Positions 44,818 through 54,947 of a DNA stretch of 64,000 nt are shown here, in pieces. The DNA comes from an uncultured Haliea sp. GTDB lineage: Bacteria; Pseudomonadota; Gammaproteobacteria; Pseudomonadales; Halieaceae. Below the pieces are notes generated by a model. That model was not told the DNA's origin, ran no database searches, and was given only the letters and a program-made list of their open reading frames with translations. Location: assembly GCA_947258585.1 (NCBI GenBank), contig CAMYIZ010000074.1, forward strand, positions 62,001-126,000, in the 5' to 3' direction. A program made the translations under genes and the position numbers. Within the stretch, counting starts at the first letter, position 1; every line of letters begins with the position of its first letter.

Positions 44818-45743
44818 TACAGGAATACCCGGAACATTACGGCCTGTGCCTTTTTGGAGGATGAGCCTACAGCGTTTGCGCTGAAAGGACCAGTGTGAAG
44901 TCTCAACCAACTACAGGGTAGACTGAGGGCGCGAATTTCATAGGTTGTTAGCGATTCTCGTGCGGGAGATTAATGACGTTTCCACTTGACGAGTCCCCGG
45001 CGGCGAGAGCACTTGCCGTGAGGCATTCCCGTGTTCCCCATCCTGGTCAATGACGGTGACCGCTTTCTGGTCGAGCTTTATGGATGTGCCGACAGGGTGA
45101 TCCTCACAGGTCGACGCAAAGTAGACTCGAGTACCAGAGTGGAATTGCCTTATCCTTTTCTGCGATGCCTGCGTATCGAGAATTTTAACGCGCTCAAGGG
45201 TAACGCGGTTCAGTGCTCCCATTTCGTGGCTCAGGTTGTCGACGTTGATCGTCATGCCGGCAGCTCCCACCACAGCGGCAGCCGATCGTAGTTCTTGACA
45301 CTGCGCCCGCGACAATTCTGTGCAAACCCGATGTATAAGCGGTAAAGTACTGGCCCTTGACAGTAGCAGCTACGCACTAGGTGTCATAAGTAACGAAATA
45401 TGGTGCCATTCACGAGAGATCGTGTTGTAGTGGCTTTGTGAGCGACGTACGTTGCGTTTGGGGCTCATGGCTCACGATGAGGATCAATGTGACAGTCGAA
45501 GTGGGGATAGTATTTATCAAGCAACATCAGCCCCGGAACGGTGCAATGGTTTTGAGGTAATCTAACTGGTCGATGGGCCGATAGTTCGGCTTGCAGCTCT
45601 AATCGGGAGCTAGAGTCTTTGAAGTGAAAAAGTATCAGTACTTCAAAAATACTACCCGTTTGGGTAGTGACTGCGTTGGATAGTTCGTACAGGATTTTCT
45701 GGGATAAATATTAAGCTGGATAACTGCATCAAATAAATAGTTA
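44818..45743. other. Intergenic stretch with no secure gene
   Basis: A stretch of more than 900 nt after the second DUF1329 gene. Opposing open frames at 44938-45315 (minus, 125 codons) and 45031-45291 (plus) match nothing I recognise and have no credible ribosome-binding sites. The only clear signal is operator palindrome 2 at 45651-45668. The region looks like eroded sequence plus the control region of the AraC gene. Confidence 0.5.
45651..45668. promoter_or_regulatory. Operator palindrome 2 (AraC gene, cut off by IS630)
   Basis: A perfect inverted repeat ACTACCC-GTTT-GGGTAGT, identical in both arms to palindrome 1. It stands 75 nt before the IS630 insertion point. Removing the IS would place it about 145 nt upstream of the AraC start, much like palindrome 1 relative to the RND gene (119 nt). 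Confidence 0.7.
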
Positions 45744-46846
45744 CTAAGACCTAGGTTAACTAAGCCTCATATTTTTGCATAAGAGCAAGTTGGTGTATGA
45801 AAAAACCCAGAGACGACCCCCGGCATTTTTTGAAGACCACGCATGGCTCGGTCGACCGTCCTTTTCAATTCGTCTTTGGTCTTGCTCGTCGTCTTGGCAA
45901 TGCGCTTCTTCACATGCGCCCAGACCAGTTCATCGGGATTGAGCTCCGGCGAATAAGGTGGCAGAAAGACCAACTCAAGCCGCTCGACGTTCTCCTCCAC
46001 AAATCGCTTGACCAGTTTCGCTCTGTGAGTCGGATGTCCATCAACGATCAGAATAATCTTGCGGTCCATTCCTGTAATCAGTCGCCTGAGAAACTCTCTG
46101 AAGACTCGGGCAGTCACGCTGCCTTCGATGGTCATGAAGCGAAAGTGACCTCCTGCATTTACCGCAGAGATCATATTCAGCGAAAAGCGTCTTCCGGTGG
46201 CCTTTACCACCGGTGTCTGACCCTTCTCCGCCCAGGTCGTACCCGCATGGTAGTCCGACCGAATACCCGACTCATCGGCAAAGAATATCAACGCTTTTTC
46301 CCGCTTGGCACGCGCCGCCAGCTTTGGATAGTCTTCCTGCTGCCAGCGCTCCACCAACTGCGCATCCTGCTGCCAGGCACGATACAGGGGACGTTGTGGG
46401 GTGAAGCCCAGTCGCTTCATCAACCGTCCCACCGAGACCTCGCTCAGCTTGACGCCAAACTCCCGTCGAATCAGTTCCCGGATCATTGCCAAGGTCCACA
46501 GCGCATACTCGAATTTCAGTTGCAGCGGATCTTTGTTGCGAATAATTCGCGCCAGCTTCGCCATTTGTTTGGCATCAAGCTTCGCCGGAGCACCCGGAAT
46601 GGGTTTGGCTTTGAGCGCCCCCGCTCCCCCGTAGTGATAGGCCGACAACCACCGATAGATCGTTCGCCGGTTAATACCCAGACCCGCGGCAACGGCCTCG
46701 GGACTCTCGCCGGATTCAACCCGTTTTACGGCAGCCATGCGCAACTGCTCCTTGGCGCCGCGCGGAAGCTTCCGCGTATCGAAAATCTTTTTGCATTTCA
46801 TGACTCCAGATTATAAATGATGAGGCTTTATTTATGAATAGCTTAG
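45744..46846 (-). mobile_element. IS630-family insertion sequence, complete
   Basis: A 1103-bp element with inverted ends that both read TTACTAAG, 13 variable bases, AAGCCTCAT when aligned. It is flanked by TA at 45742-45743 and 46847-46848, the TA target duplication of the IS630/Tc1 superfamily. It carries one transposase on the minus strand. It lies between operator palindrome 2 and the AraC gene, so it may have uncoupled the gene from its control region. Confidence 0.87.
45767..46801 (-). CDS. IS630-family transposase
   Basis: A 344-aa DDE transposase. An N-terminal helix-turn-helix (AAGLGINRRTIYRWLSAY) is followed by a catalytic core with FFADESG (Asp), IILIVDGHPTH (Asp) and LPPYSPELNPDELVW (Glu). 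The length is normal and there are no stops, so it is probably active. A long plus-strand open frame across it is a shadow. Confidence 0.95.
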   Translation of the reverse strand: MKCKKIFDTRKLPRGAKEQLRMAAVKRVESGESPEAVAAGLGINRRTIYRWLSAYHYGGAGALKAKPIPGAPAKLDAKQMAKLARIIRNKDPLQLKFEYALWTLAMIRELIRREFGVKLSEVSVGRLMKRLGFTPQRPLYRAWQQDAQLVERWQQEDYPKLAARAKREKALIFFADESGIRSDYHAGTTWAEKGQTPVVKATGRRFSLNMISAVNAGGHFRFMTIEGSVTARVFREFLRRLITGMDRKIILIVDGHPTHRAKLVKRFVEENVERLELVFLPPYSPELNPDELVWAHVKKRIAKTTSKTKDELKRTVDRAMRGLQKMPGVVSGFFHTPTCSYAKI

Positions 46847-46918
46847 TAAGCCACCTTCACCACTGAATGTGAAAGGTTGAATCAATTTCTTCCCTGCCAA
46901 CAGAAGCAGCAAAGAGCG

Positions 46919-47938
46919 ATGGAGGAATCAACACGAGCTATGGAATTTCCGGTCAATCCAATCGAAAATAAGTGGGATGATCGTTCTGTCTGGAGCACCT
47001 TAGCGCTTTCACCAGAAAGACAGTTTGATCATTGGTGTAATTTCGTCAATAGAGCACACTTAACCTGGTCTATTGACAAGGTTCGTTGTGATAATTTTCC
47101 TGCTTTTATAAGAGAAGGCCGTTTTGAGGATTTCCGCATTGTAAATCTGAGTTCCGCGCTGGTTGATATACGTGGGAAGCGGGGTTCCAAGGAGATTTCC
47201 TCGGATGCGCAGGAGTTATTTAACATTTTATACATCGTTAATGGCTCTGAGCGCTTAATCATTGACGATCGAGAAATTGACTTGCAGGCGGGCTCACTTG
47301 TAATGTGGGATAGCACGAGGCCCATGAAGTTTATAACTGGTAATAATCTTCATCAGGTTACCCTTTCGGTTACCCACTCTCGCATGAGGAGGATTTTTCC
47401 CGCAATCGATGATTTTGTTGGAATTCAATTAGGCACGCAAACTGGCCCAGGCCGACTCTTCGCTTCCCATTTGTTGGCGTTGGATACAGACTTTGGTAAT
47501 TTATACCCCCAACAGGCAAAGATTATTCTAGATTCAACCACGCAGCTTTTTCTCTCGACACTGGAGAATCAAGAATTTCACGTCAGCCCCCCTAGTATGA
47601 TAAAAAAAACAAAAGCAATTTGTTCCTATATTGATGAAAATCTGGGGAATCTCGATTTGTCAGCCACCTCGTTGGCCAGTCGATTTAATATCTCTGCTCG
47701 CCATCTCCACAGAATTTTTCACCGTTCGGATATGACCCTTTCGGGCTATGTACTACAAAAACGATTAGATCGATGCTCTCAAGAGCTTTCTTCTCGTATA
47801 TATAGTAATCAGAGTATTACAGATATCGCTTTCAAGTGGGGATTTAAAGATTCGAGCACATTCAGCAAAATTTTCAAACGGGAAATCGGCGTGACTCCTA
47901 GAGAGTTCAGAAAAAGTGCTTTGATTACTTCAGAATAA
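46919..47938 (+). CDS. AraC-family transcriptional regulator
   Basis: A regulator of about 339 aa with an N-terminal AraC-binding-like (cupin-like) domain (about 20-220) and a C-terminal double helix-turn-helix (about 245-335: LASRFNISARHLHRIFHR and DIAFKWGFKDSSTFSKIFKR). It belongs to the FeaR/NphR-like group that senses small carboxylic or aromatic compounds. The start at 46919 is chosen; upstream TTG 46877 is possible. Its natural upstream region, including palindrome 2, is now split off by IS630. It is AT-richer than the operon before it. Confidence 0.9.
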   Translation: MEESTRAMEFPVNPIENKWDDRSVWSTLALSPERQFDHWCNFVNRAHLTWSIDKVRCDNFPAFIREGRFEDFRIVNLSSALVDIRGKRGSKEISSDAQELFNILYIVNGSERLIIDDREIDLQAGSLVMWDSTRPMKFITGNNLHQVTLSVTHSRMRRIFPAIDDFVGIQLGTQTGPGRLFASHLLALDTDFGNLYPQQAKIILDSTTQLFLSTLENQEFHVSPPSMIKKTKAICSYIDENLGNLDLSATSLASRFNISARHLHRIFHRSDMTLSGYVLQKRLDRCSQELSSRIYSNQSITDIAFKWGFKDSSTFSKIFKREIGVTPREFRKSALITSE

Positions 47939-48049
47939 ATAGATTGACACTCGCCGACAAGCGGAAATTATCGCCATTTTATTGGCATTCTAGCCGTCTC
48001 CCTATCACCATAATGTGATTGGCAACGCAGGATGTCATTGGTTCTATGG

Positions 48050-48830
48050 TGGCCGCAGGGCTGAAGTCGTGACCTTCTCCCCGTAGGGTACCCACTTCGT
48101 GTCAGAGCAATCCAAGTTTAGGGCGCCTGTTCAAAGGCTGCTGGGAATTGATAATCCAGCGAGCTGTGCGGCCTCATTTCGTTGTAGTCCACCCTCCATG
48201 CGTCGATGATCTGCCTGGCATCCTCAAGGTTCCGAAACCACTGCTGGTTGAGGCAGCCATTGCGAAACCGACCATTGAATGATTCGACAAAGGCGTTCTG
48301 AATTGGCTTGCCCGGCTGAACGAAATGTAGCTTTACCCTGTGCTGCTGACTCCACAGAAACATCGCCTTGCTGGTCATCTCTGGCCCGTTGTCCATCAGG
48401 ATCCGCTTGGGCAATCCGCGCTCCTGGCCAATCTGGTCCAAGTACCGCGTCATACGCTCGCCCGAGATCGACAGATTTGTCTGCTAGCCGACGCAGACAC
48501 GCGATAAATCTTCCGCGATTTTCAGCACCTTGAGCCGCCTTCAAAACGCGAGCTGGTCGTGGACAAAATCCAGTGACGACCTCTCGTTTACTGCAGTTGG
48601 CACTTCAAGTGGAATCCGGGGCCGGATGAGCTTCTTCCGGCGCTTGGCGCGTACCTGAAGGCTCAGGTCGCAATAAATCCGGTAGGTGCGCTTGCGATTG
48701 ACCAACAGGCCCGCCGCCGGAGCAGGGGGGGAGTGACCCAGCGAGCGCTCTGGAAACGGTTGGTCAAATACATACTTCGCCTCAATGAAGAGAAGATGCA
48801 ACCGGTCACATTCTAACGGCGGGAGCCGTA
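48050..48830 (-). mobile_element. Degenerate IS3-family element, copy 1
   Basis: A decayed IS3-type element on the minus strand. Its right-hand end (48071-48110) reads TGACCTTCTCCCCGTAGGG, matching the end of copy 2. The orfB transposase is broken: an intact integrase-core part (48118-48453) contains RILMDNGPEMTSK and the catalytic Glu region NAFVESFNGRFRNGC. An N-terminal part lies at 48541-48801 in a different frame. OrfA and the left end are missing or eroded. Confidence 0.82.
48118..48453 (-). pseudogene. IS3-family transposase OrfB, C-terminal part
   Basis: A 111-codon fragment of the IS3 DDE integrase core (rve). DNGPEMTS holds the second Asp and FVESFNGRFRNGC the Glu, then DYNEMRPHSSLDYQ near the C-terminus, typical of IS3 OrfB. 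The first Asp and upstream half are separated by frameshifts (fragment 48541-48801). It cannot transpose by itself. Confidence 0.85.
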
Positions 48831-49601
48831 AGCTACCCCATTTTCTGCTGGCAGGCTACCCCCTCCCATTCTTGCGTCGCCTTCGTACTTCAATACCACC
48901 TGATCAGCCGTGTAGGTGGTGATAATTCAACTAATCGGTTCGTAACCCTCAACCTTCCAATACTTAGCCTAGAGACGCATATTGGCACAACGACTTCGCC
49001 TCACGTCCCGTCTCCCACGGGCTCCGTCGCCCTGTTAATGTGCTACATATCACCCTACCTCGAGGATAGTCTATCTCTATACAGCAGACGCACGGGCACG
49101 CTGGCGGCGGCTGATGGATCATAGGAAGGCAGGAGAGAGGAGCGGCCCTGGGCGGATATGTGGCCGCTTAGTTGCTGTGTTCTGTCCCATTAGGCCTAAT
49201 TCCATGTCACGAAATAGCAATTAATCGTCTGAAGTTAATATTACTGTGTGAACTCGCATACGGTCAACGGAGCCAGGTGGGATAAGTAGACGCTGAATTT
49301 ATACTGATTAGCCACGTTTATGACTGGATGGCAAATGTCGTTTGACGAGTTTCACAGAGCGTATGTACGGGCAATACGGTAGCGGAGCAACGAAAGAGAG
49401 TGACAGTAGGATAAAAATCTGGTGAGCAGAATTGATATGACCTTCATACCCCTTAGTCCTTATCCCGAATGTGAGAGGCTAAGGTCATAGCGCTCAACAT
49501 GAAGTTACACGTTACCTCCATCGTGCAATTATCAAGATTCCTGAATATTCGGCGTTCTTCAATCAACTCCTAATTGATAAAAATATCGAGGTAAGATCAC
49601 T
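48831..49601. other. Intergenic stretch with no recognised feature
   Basis: About 770 nt between IS3 copy 1 and the phosphotransferase gene. I see no frame with family similarity, no IS end and no operator palindrome of the ACTACCY type. It presumably contains the promoter of the kinase-like/VOC pair. Confidence 0.5.
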
Positions 49602-50672
49602 ATGAATACTAAAAAGCAATTGGTTACAAACTCACACGATGTAGATGCAGAATGGTTTACAAAAGTACTAAATCGCCATGGATTCGACCTTAGCGTAACC
49701 CATTTGGAGGTGGAACCTGTGGGAACAGGCCAGTTAGGTGAAACTCGCAGATATTCGCTTAAGTATGATGGTAAAGATGGAAATTATGCCCCCAAAACTT
49801 TGATTGGAAAATATCCATCGGAGAATGAAACCGCCGCTGCCTCAGGAAAAGAAATGGGTTTTTACCGTTCAGAGGTTATGTTCTATAGAGAATTAGCAGA
49901 CAGAGCAAAGATCAACACTCCTCGCGCGTATGTAGCGGAGATCAACGAAGATAATCACTTCTTTCTTCTACTGGAAGATTTTGCGCCTGCGGAAGCTGGT
50001 GATCAAATGAAAGGAATTTCGATTGAAAATACCTGTCTTGCACTGAAAGAGGCGGCTAAGCTACACGCAGCTTTCTGGAACGATGAAGCTCTCATGCAGC
50101 AAGAGTGGATTTATGTTCCCACTGGTGCACAAGGCTTCTATACAAATGAATTGGTTGTCTCTTCATGGGACTACTTCAAGGAAACATATGCCAGCCAGAT
50201 GGATCCCGAGGTAATAAGGGCATGTAATAAATTTTTTAGAAATCATAGTGTATGGAATTTGCCTAGGGATTATCCCAAATGCTTCACTCACAACGACTTT
50301 CGAGCAGACAATATGCTTTTCGGGAATGAACGGGTGGGGGTTGTGGATTGGCAAACCAGTAATTTTCTCGGCACCGGGATGGACGTCGCCTATTTTCTTG
50401 GTGGCATAGATAGTGAATTACGGAGAGCGCATGAGAAAGACTGGCTACATTATTATTATAGTGAGCTGATCGCTAACGGTGTGACGGACTATAGCTTCGA
50501 CGATTTAATGAGTGATTACAGGCACTATAGTTTCGCGCAAATTGTAGTCGCGGTTGCAGCAACAGTGATAGTCAAGCGAACGGAAAGAGGTGATAGACTT
50601 TTTATGTATATGGTAACTCAAGCCGCCAATCAGGCGATGGATAATGATGCCCTCGATATTTTTCCTAGTTAG
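49602..50672 (+). CDS. APH/EcKinase-like phosphotransferase-fold protein
   Basis: A 356-aa protein of the protein-kinase-like phosphotransferase superfamily (APH, choline-kinase and ecdysteroid-kinase-like group). The Brenner-type motif is FTHNDFRADN (about 228-237) and the metal-binding Asp lies in VGVVDWQTS (about 244-252). Such proteins phosphorylate small hydroxylated compounds; the substrate here is not predictable. It is preceded by GAGGTAAG at 49589 and followed 13 nt later by the VOC gene, so the two form an operon. Low GC compared with the flanking clusters suggests transfer. Confidence 0.87.
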   Translation: MNTKKQLVTNSHDVDAEWFTKVLNRHGFDLSVTHLEVEPVGTGQLGETRRYSLKYDGKDGNYAPKTLIGKYPSENETAAASGKEMGFYRSEVMFYRELADRAKINTPRAYVAEINEDNHFFLLLEDFAPAEAGDQMKGISIENTCLALKEAAKLHAAFWNDEALMQQEWIYVPTGAQGFYTNELVVSSWDYFKETYASQMDPEVIRACNKFFRNHSVWNLPRDYPKCFTHNDFRADNMLFGNERVGVVDWQTSNFLGTGMDVAYFLGGIDSELRRAHEKDWLHYYYSELIANGVTDYSFDDLMSDYRHYSFAQIVVAVAATVIVKRTERGDRLFMYMVTQAANQAMDNDALDIFPS

Positions 50673-50684
50673 GGAGGAAACGCG

Positions 50685-51362
50685 ATGCGACTTGCTAAAC
50701 CTCACCTGGATATTGGATTGTTCACAAATAGCCTTGATGAGCATCTGCAGTTTTGGGGCGAGTTTGTTGGTCTAAAATTGGACCAAGAGCTTTTTATGGA
50801 AGAAGGATGGATCCAATATCGTCATGACGCTAACAATTCAGTAATCAAGGTGAACCACTATTCATCGCCTTTGTATGGTAACAGAGCCTCAGGTTATTCC
50901 TGCCTGACAATAGCCAAGGAAGGTATCTGTGAGACGCGGGAAAGTCTGCACCCTGGAGGCGAACTAGTCCGCATCGTACCTAAAGGCACGGGCGGAGTGA
51001 CTGGTATAGGAATCACAGTAAGTACGCCAGATCCAGAGAAAATGATGGAATTTTATTGTAATGCCATGGAGTTCGATCAGGTGGGTGATAGAGTTGTTCG
51101 TTGTGGGGACAGTTTGATTTTTGTGAAAGATGGTCCGGGTGGGTACAAGGGCGATACTTTTATAGATAGTAATTTTCGTTACCTTACCGTTCAAGTATTT
51201 GATGCAGACGCCGTGATTGAAAACATATTGGCTAAAGGCGGTAGATTTGGGATGGACCCTATCGACTTTCGTGACGTTGCTCGGTACGGCTTTGTCCGAG
51301 ATCCCGATGGCAACTGGATTGAAATCTCCGCTCGGAGGTCACTTATTGCGGCCCATCAGTAA
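50685..51362 (+). CDS. VOC-superfamily protein (glyoxalase/dioxygenase-like)
   Basis: A 225-aa protein with two vicinal-oxygen-chelate half-modules (about 3-100 and 105-215): HLDIGLFTNSLDEHLQFWGEFVGLKL and a second GITVSTPDPEKMMEFYCNAMEF. It may be a metal-dependent lyase, isomerase or ring-cleaving enzyme. It is encoded just after the kinase-like gene and probably acts on the same or a related compound. The start at 50685 has GGAGG at about 50672-50676. Confidence 0.88.
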   Translation: MRLAKPHLDIGLFTNSLDEHLQFWGEFVGLKLDQELFMEEGWIQYRHDANNSVIKVNHYSSPLYGNRASGYSCLTIAKEGICETRESLHPGGELVRIVPKGTGGVTGIGITVSTPDPEKMMEFYCNAMEFDQVGDRVVRCGDSLIFVKDGPGGYKGDTFIDSNFRYLTVQVFDADAVIENILAKGGRFGMDPIDFRDVARYGFVRDPDGNWIEISARRSLIAAHQ

Positions 51363-51436
51363 ATCTCCCCCGGCAAAGCCGGGCACTTTAGTTGGTGAGC
51401 CGCTCAAGAGGCTATCACGGAGTCTGCGGCTCCTTG

Positions 51437-51456
51437 CTCCCCCTAAAGGGGGGGGG
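51437..51456 (+). terminator. GC-rich hairpin downstream of the VOC gene
   Basis: CTCCCCC-TAAA-GGGGGGGG, followed by GCGTTTAATT, lies about 75 nt after the VOC stop. A second small hairpin CCCGGC-AAA-GCCGGG sits at 51369-51383. Either may end the kinase/VOC transcript, though the T-run is weak. Confidence 0.4.
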
Positions 51457-51546
51457 CGTTTAATTCAAACCAGTTGTAACTGGTCTATTCTTCGGTGTTC
51501 CCGTTCCTGATGGCAGATGTATTCTCGAATTACTGTCTCATCTCGG

Positions 51547-52563
51547 TGATCTTCTTCCCGTAGGGTTCCCACATCCTGTGAGAGAAATCCAAGTTTAGGC
51601 CGCCTGCTCAAATGGCCGGCTGAATGAAATGTAGCTTTACCCTGCGCTGCGGACTCCACAGATACATCGCTTGCTGGTCATCTCTGGCCCGTTGTCTATC
51701 ACGATCTGGCAATCCGCGCTCCTGGCCAATCTGGTCCAAGTCCGCGCCATACGCTCGCCCGAGATCGACAGATTTGTCAGCTAGCCGACGCAGGCCCGCG
51801 ATAAATCATCCACGATGTTCAGCACCTTGAGCCGCCGCCCAACTGCGAGCTGGTCGTGGACAAAATCCAGTGACCTCCGGTTTACCTCAGTTGGCACTTC
51901 AAGTGGAATCCGGGGGCGGATGAGCTTCTTCGGGCGCTTGGTGCGCACCTAAAGGCGCAGGTCGCAATAAATCCGGTAAATGCGCTTGCGAGTGACCACC
52001 AGGCCCACCCGCCGGAGCAGTGCGTGCAGCATCAGGTAGCCGTAGCGGGGATATTGCTCCGCCAGTTGCTTCACTCCTAACCACCAGGTCCGCATCAATG
52101 GCCGGTCGCTGTGGCACGTACCAGATTGCTTTACGACTGATCGGCGCCAGCCGACAGGCCCGGCGCTGGCTGATGCCAAGGGATTCCTGGAGATTGCCAA
52201 CCAGAAGCTTCCTTCCGGTGGGCTTTACCAGTTTTTCCCAGTACATCGGGCAACATGGCTTTTTCGAGTTCGGCCTCGGCGATCAACTTCTTGAGCCTGG
52301 CGTTCTCGGCTTCCAACTCCCGTAGGCGCTTCACCTCTTTGGTCTCCATGCCCCCGTATTTGGACCTGAATCGGTAAAAGCTCTGCTCGGAAAATCCGTG
52401 TTCACGGATCAGGTCAGCGATTTGACTCCAGCTTCATGCGCTTCGAGAAAGCCGATGATCTGTTCTTCGGTGTAGGGTTTTTGTTTCATACTGAGTTGTC
52501 CCTTCGATCAAGGTGGTGGGAATACTCGCACTTGTCGTAGTCACACTGGCGGTGAGAAGGTCA
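51547..52563 (-). mobile_element. Degenerate IS3-family element, copy 2
   Basis: An IS3-family relic of about 1017 bp with both ends visible: TGATCTTCTTCCCGTAGGG at the left and the complement TGACCTTCTCACCGCCAGT at the right. OrfA starts on the minus strand near 52489 (MKQKPYTEEQIIGFLEAHEAG). A later part is 52131-52349 (KEVKRLRELEAENARLKKLI), and OrfB is broken into pieces between 51570 and 52200. It is shorter than a full IS3 (about 1.2 kb). Same type and orientation as copy 1, so the two bracket the kinase/VOC pair. Confidence 0.82.
52131..52349 (-). pseudogene. IS3-family OrfA, C-terminal part
   Basis: A 72-codon fragment whose first 40 residues are the Leu-rich coiled coil of IS3 OrfA (EVKRLRELEAENARLKKLIAEAELE), with a different frame beyond. 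The OrfA start is separate, about 52400-52489. OrfB fragments read onward through several stops. Non-functional. Confidence 0.75.
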
Positions 52564-54947
52564 GGGGCGCAAAAGGTCGTTACGAGCCAACTATACCGTC
52601 CCTGATGAACAATAATGTGGGTGTTCAACCTGCTAACCTTCAGCAAAGTGGTGAAGAAAGAAAATTCGAATATGACGAGAATAATATAGCTGCGGAACAT
52701 AAAGTCGTCGGTATTACGATACAAACACACTGTATAAAAATTACTTCGTGGAGGATCACAACATGTATATCAATAATAAATGGAAACATGCTCTGTTAGT
52801 TTCGGTATGCCTTTCTGGTTCTGCGTCAGCGGAAGATAACTTACCGGGGGAGTCACGACGATCAGTGGTGGAAGAGGTAATCATCACGGCTACAAGGCGC
52901 GAAGAAAACTTGCAGGAAGTAGGTATCTCGGCATCTGCCTTCAACGGTAATCAGTTAGAAGAGATGAATGCGTCTAGTGCAGGAGATTTAGCTGAATTGT
53001 CGCCCAATGTAGAATTCAAAAAACAGTGGGGTGCGCGCGGAAATAGCAGTCTTTTCTATGTTCGTGGCGTCGGCCAAGCCGATTTCAACGAAGGAAGTGA
53101 ATCTCCAACTACCGTATACATAGATGACTTCTATATTATGTCGAATTCCGCTACGGACTTTCTGTTATATGACGTTGCTGGAGCGGAGATCATGCGAGGT
53201 CCTCAGGGGGCGCTGTTTGGTAGAAATTCGACTGCAGGAGCTGTGGCTGTACGAAATAACCAGCCGAGTGACGAGCTGGAAGGGGAAATCGCCGCGGCTA
53301 TCGGAAATTATGATCGCAAAGAATTTAAAGGTTATTTTAATATTCCCGTGATTGCGGATACTTTAGCCATCAGATTTTCAGGTGAAAGCGAAGTTCATGA
53401 CGGCACAACAAAGAATCTCTATGTAGGTCCTGGTCCTGGTGGTGGTGATACGCATGAAGGCGATTTCCAATCTGCCCGGGCAATCGTTAAATGGACTCCT
53501 TCAGACACACTTAGCTTTAACTACAAGTATCAGTATGGGTTTGCGGAAGGAAGAAATGGTGGTGATAGCTCCCAGCCTATGTTGACTATTCCTGGTGACA
53601 CTGTAACCGTTCCGGCGGATGGTTTTGGATATGCCCCCTTCAGGAGTGGCGCGAACTCTACTCACGTTATTTCTGACGGAGTAAATGACTTTGAGAACGA
53701 GGTTGACCATCATTTAGCAACTGTTAACTGGGATGTTGGCAATGCAGTGACTATAAAATCTATCACCGGATATCTAGACCAGAGCAAGTATACACTGGAG
53801 GACTGTGACGGGACGCCCAGAACCATCTGTCACGCTTATAATGTTGTTGAACTGGATTATTGGACTCAAGAGCTTCGTTTATCTGTCGACTTGAATGATG
53901 CCCGTATTACAGTGGGGGGGTTTTACCTCGATCAAGACTATGAAAACAATTGGATTCTACCGATTACAAGTGGCACGGGTACTTTCCAGGGGCATAGTTC
54001 GATTGAACCTGAGGACACCCCAGGAGGGCTCGTCCAGATAACTCCAAATACCGCAGACTTGGAATCTTATGCTTTATACGGAAACATAGCTTACGATATT
54101 TCGGAAAAAGTTACTCTAACTGGTGGATTAAGATGGACTGATGAGGAGAGAGACTTTCAGCAAACAGAAGGCCTCTATGTGCATGATCATCCAGATACCG
54201 GAACAGTTAGCTTTCAGGGTAATACTTTCGGCATACTTTCTCTTGATAGAAATGGATACCGAAATTTCCTAGCCAATAATGTACTAGGCATTGTAGATCC
54301 GGAATCCGATCCAGAAGTAGATTATAGGGCCGTTTATGAAGACGATTATTTTGCCTATGAACTTTCATTGCAATATTTGCCTAACAACGAGCTTTTGTTG
54401 TATGGCTCCTTTAAACATGCTGTAAAATCTGGTGGTTTCAATAATGGACTGGTGAATTTCAGCAGTAGTAAACTGGATGCAATTCCCTTCGATAACGAGG
54501 AGAACGATGCAATAGAAGTTGGTATGAAATGGTCTAGTTCCGATTCAAGAGTGCGCCTTAATGCCGCGCTATTTTATTACGACTATCAGGATTATCAGGC
54601 AACAGCATTTTCAGTGGAAAACGCATCCCTGGGTGTTCAGGTACTAAATAGTGATGCAACGGTTAAGGGGGCTGAAATGGAGCTCGTCGCTAATCTCGCG
54701 GACGGATTCGACCTGATCCTTGGTTTCGGATATGTCGATACAGAAGTGAAGGACATTTCAAAACTTACAGCCAGCGGCTTAGACACTGCAGATCTTGAAC
54801 TCGGTCAGGCTCCAGAGTTCCAAACTAATGGCATGTTGCGGTATGAGGTAGATCTATTTAATTCAGGTACGCTCAGCAACGTTTTAAGCTTCAGCTATGT
54901 CGGGGAGCGGTATGTCGATGTACTAAATGATACTGCAACGTAAGCGA

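Noticed and set aside
44911-44926. CTACAGGGTAG as a fourth copy of the palindrome
   Set aside because: The half-sites are incomplete and the spacing differs (short arms, no four-base spacer), so it does not fit ACTACCY-N4-GGGTAGT.
44938-45315. Possible 125-aa gene on the minus strand after the DUF1329 operon
   Set aside because: No recognisable domain, no ribosome-binding site, and an overlapping plus-strand open frame (45031-45291). Retained only as part of the featureless intergenic stretch.
48071-48092. CCCGTAGGGTACCC-like sequence as an operator
   Set aside because: It is part of the IS3 end; the corresponding sequence occurs at the end of copy 2.
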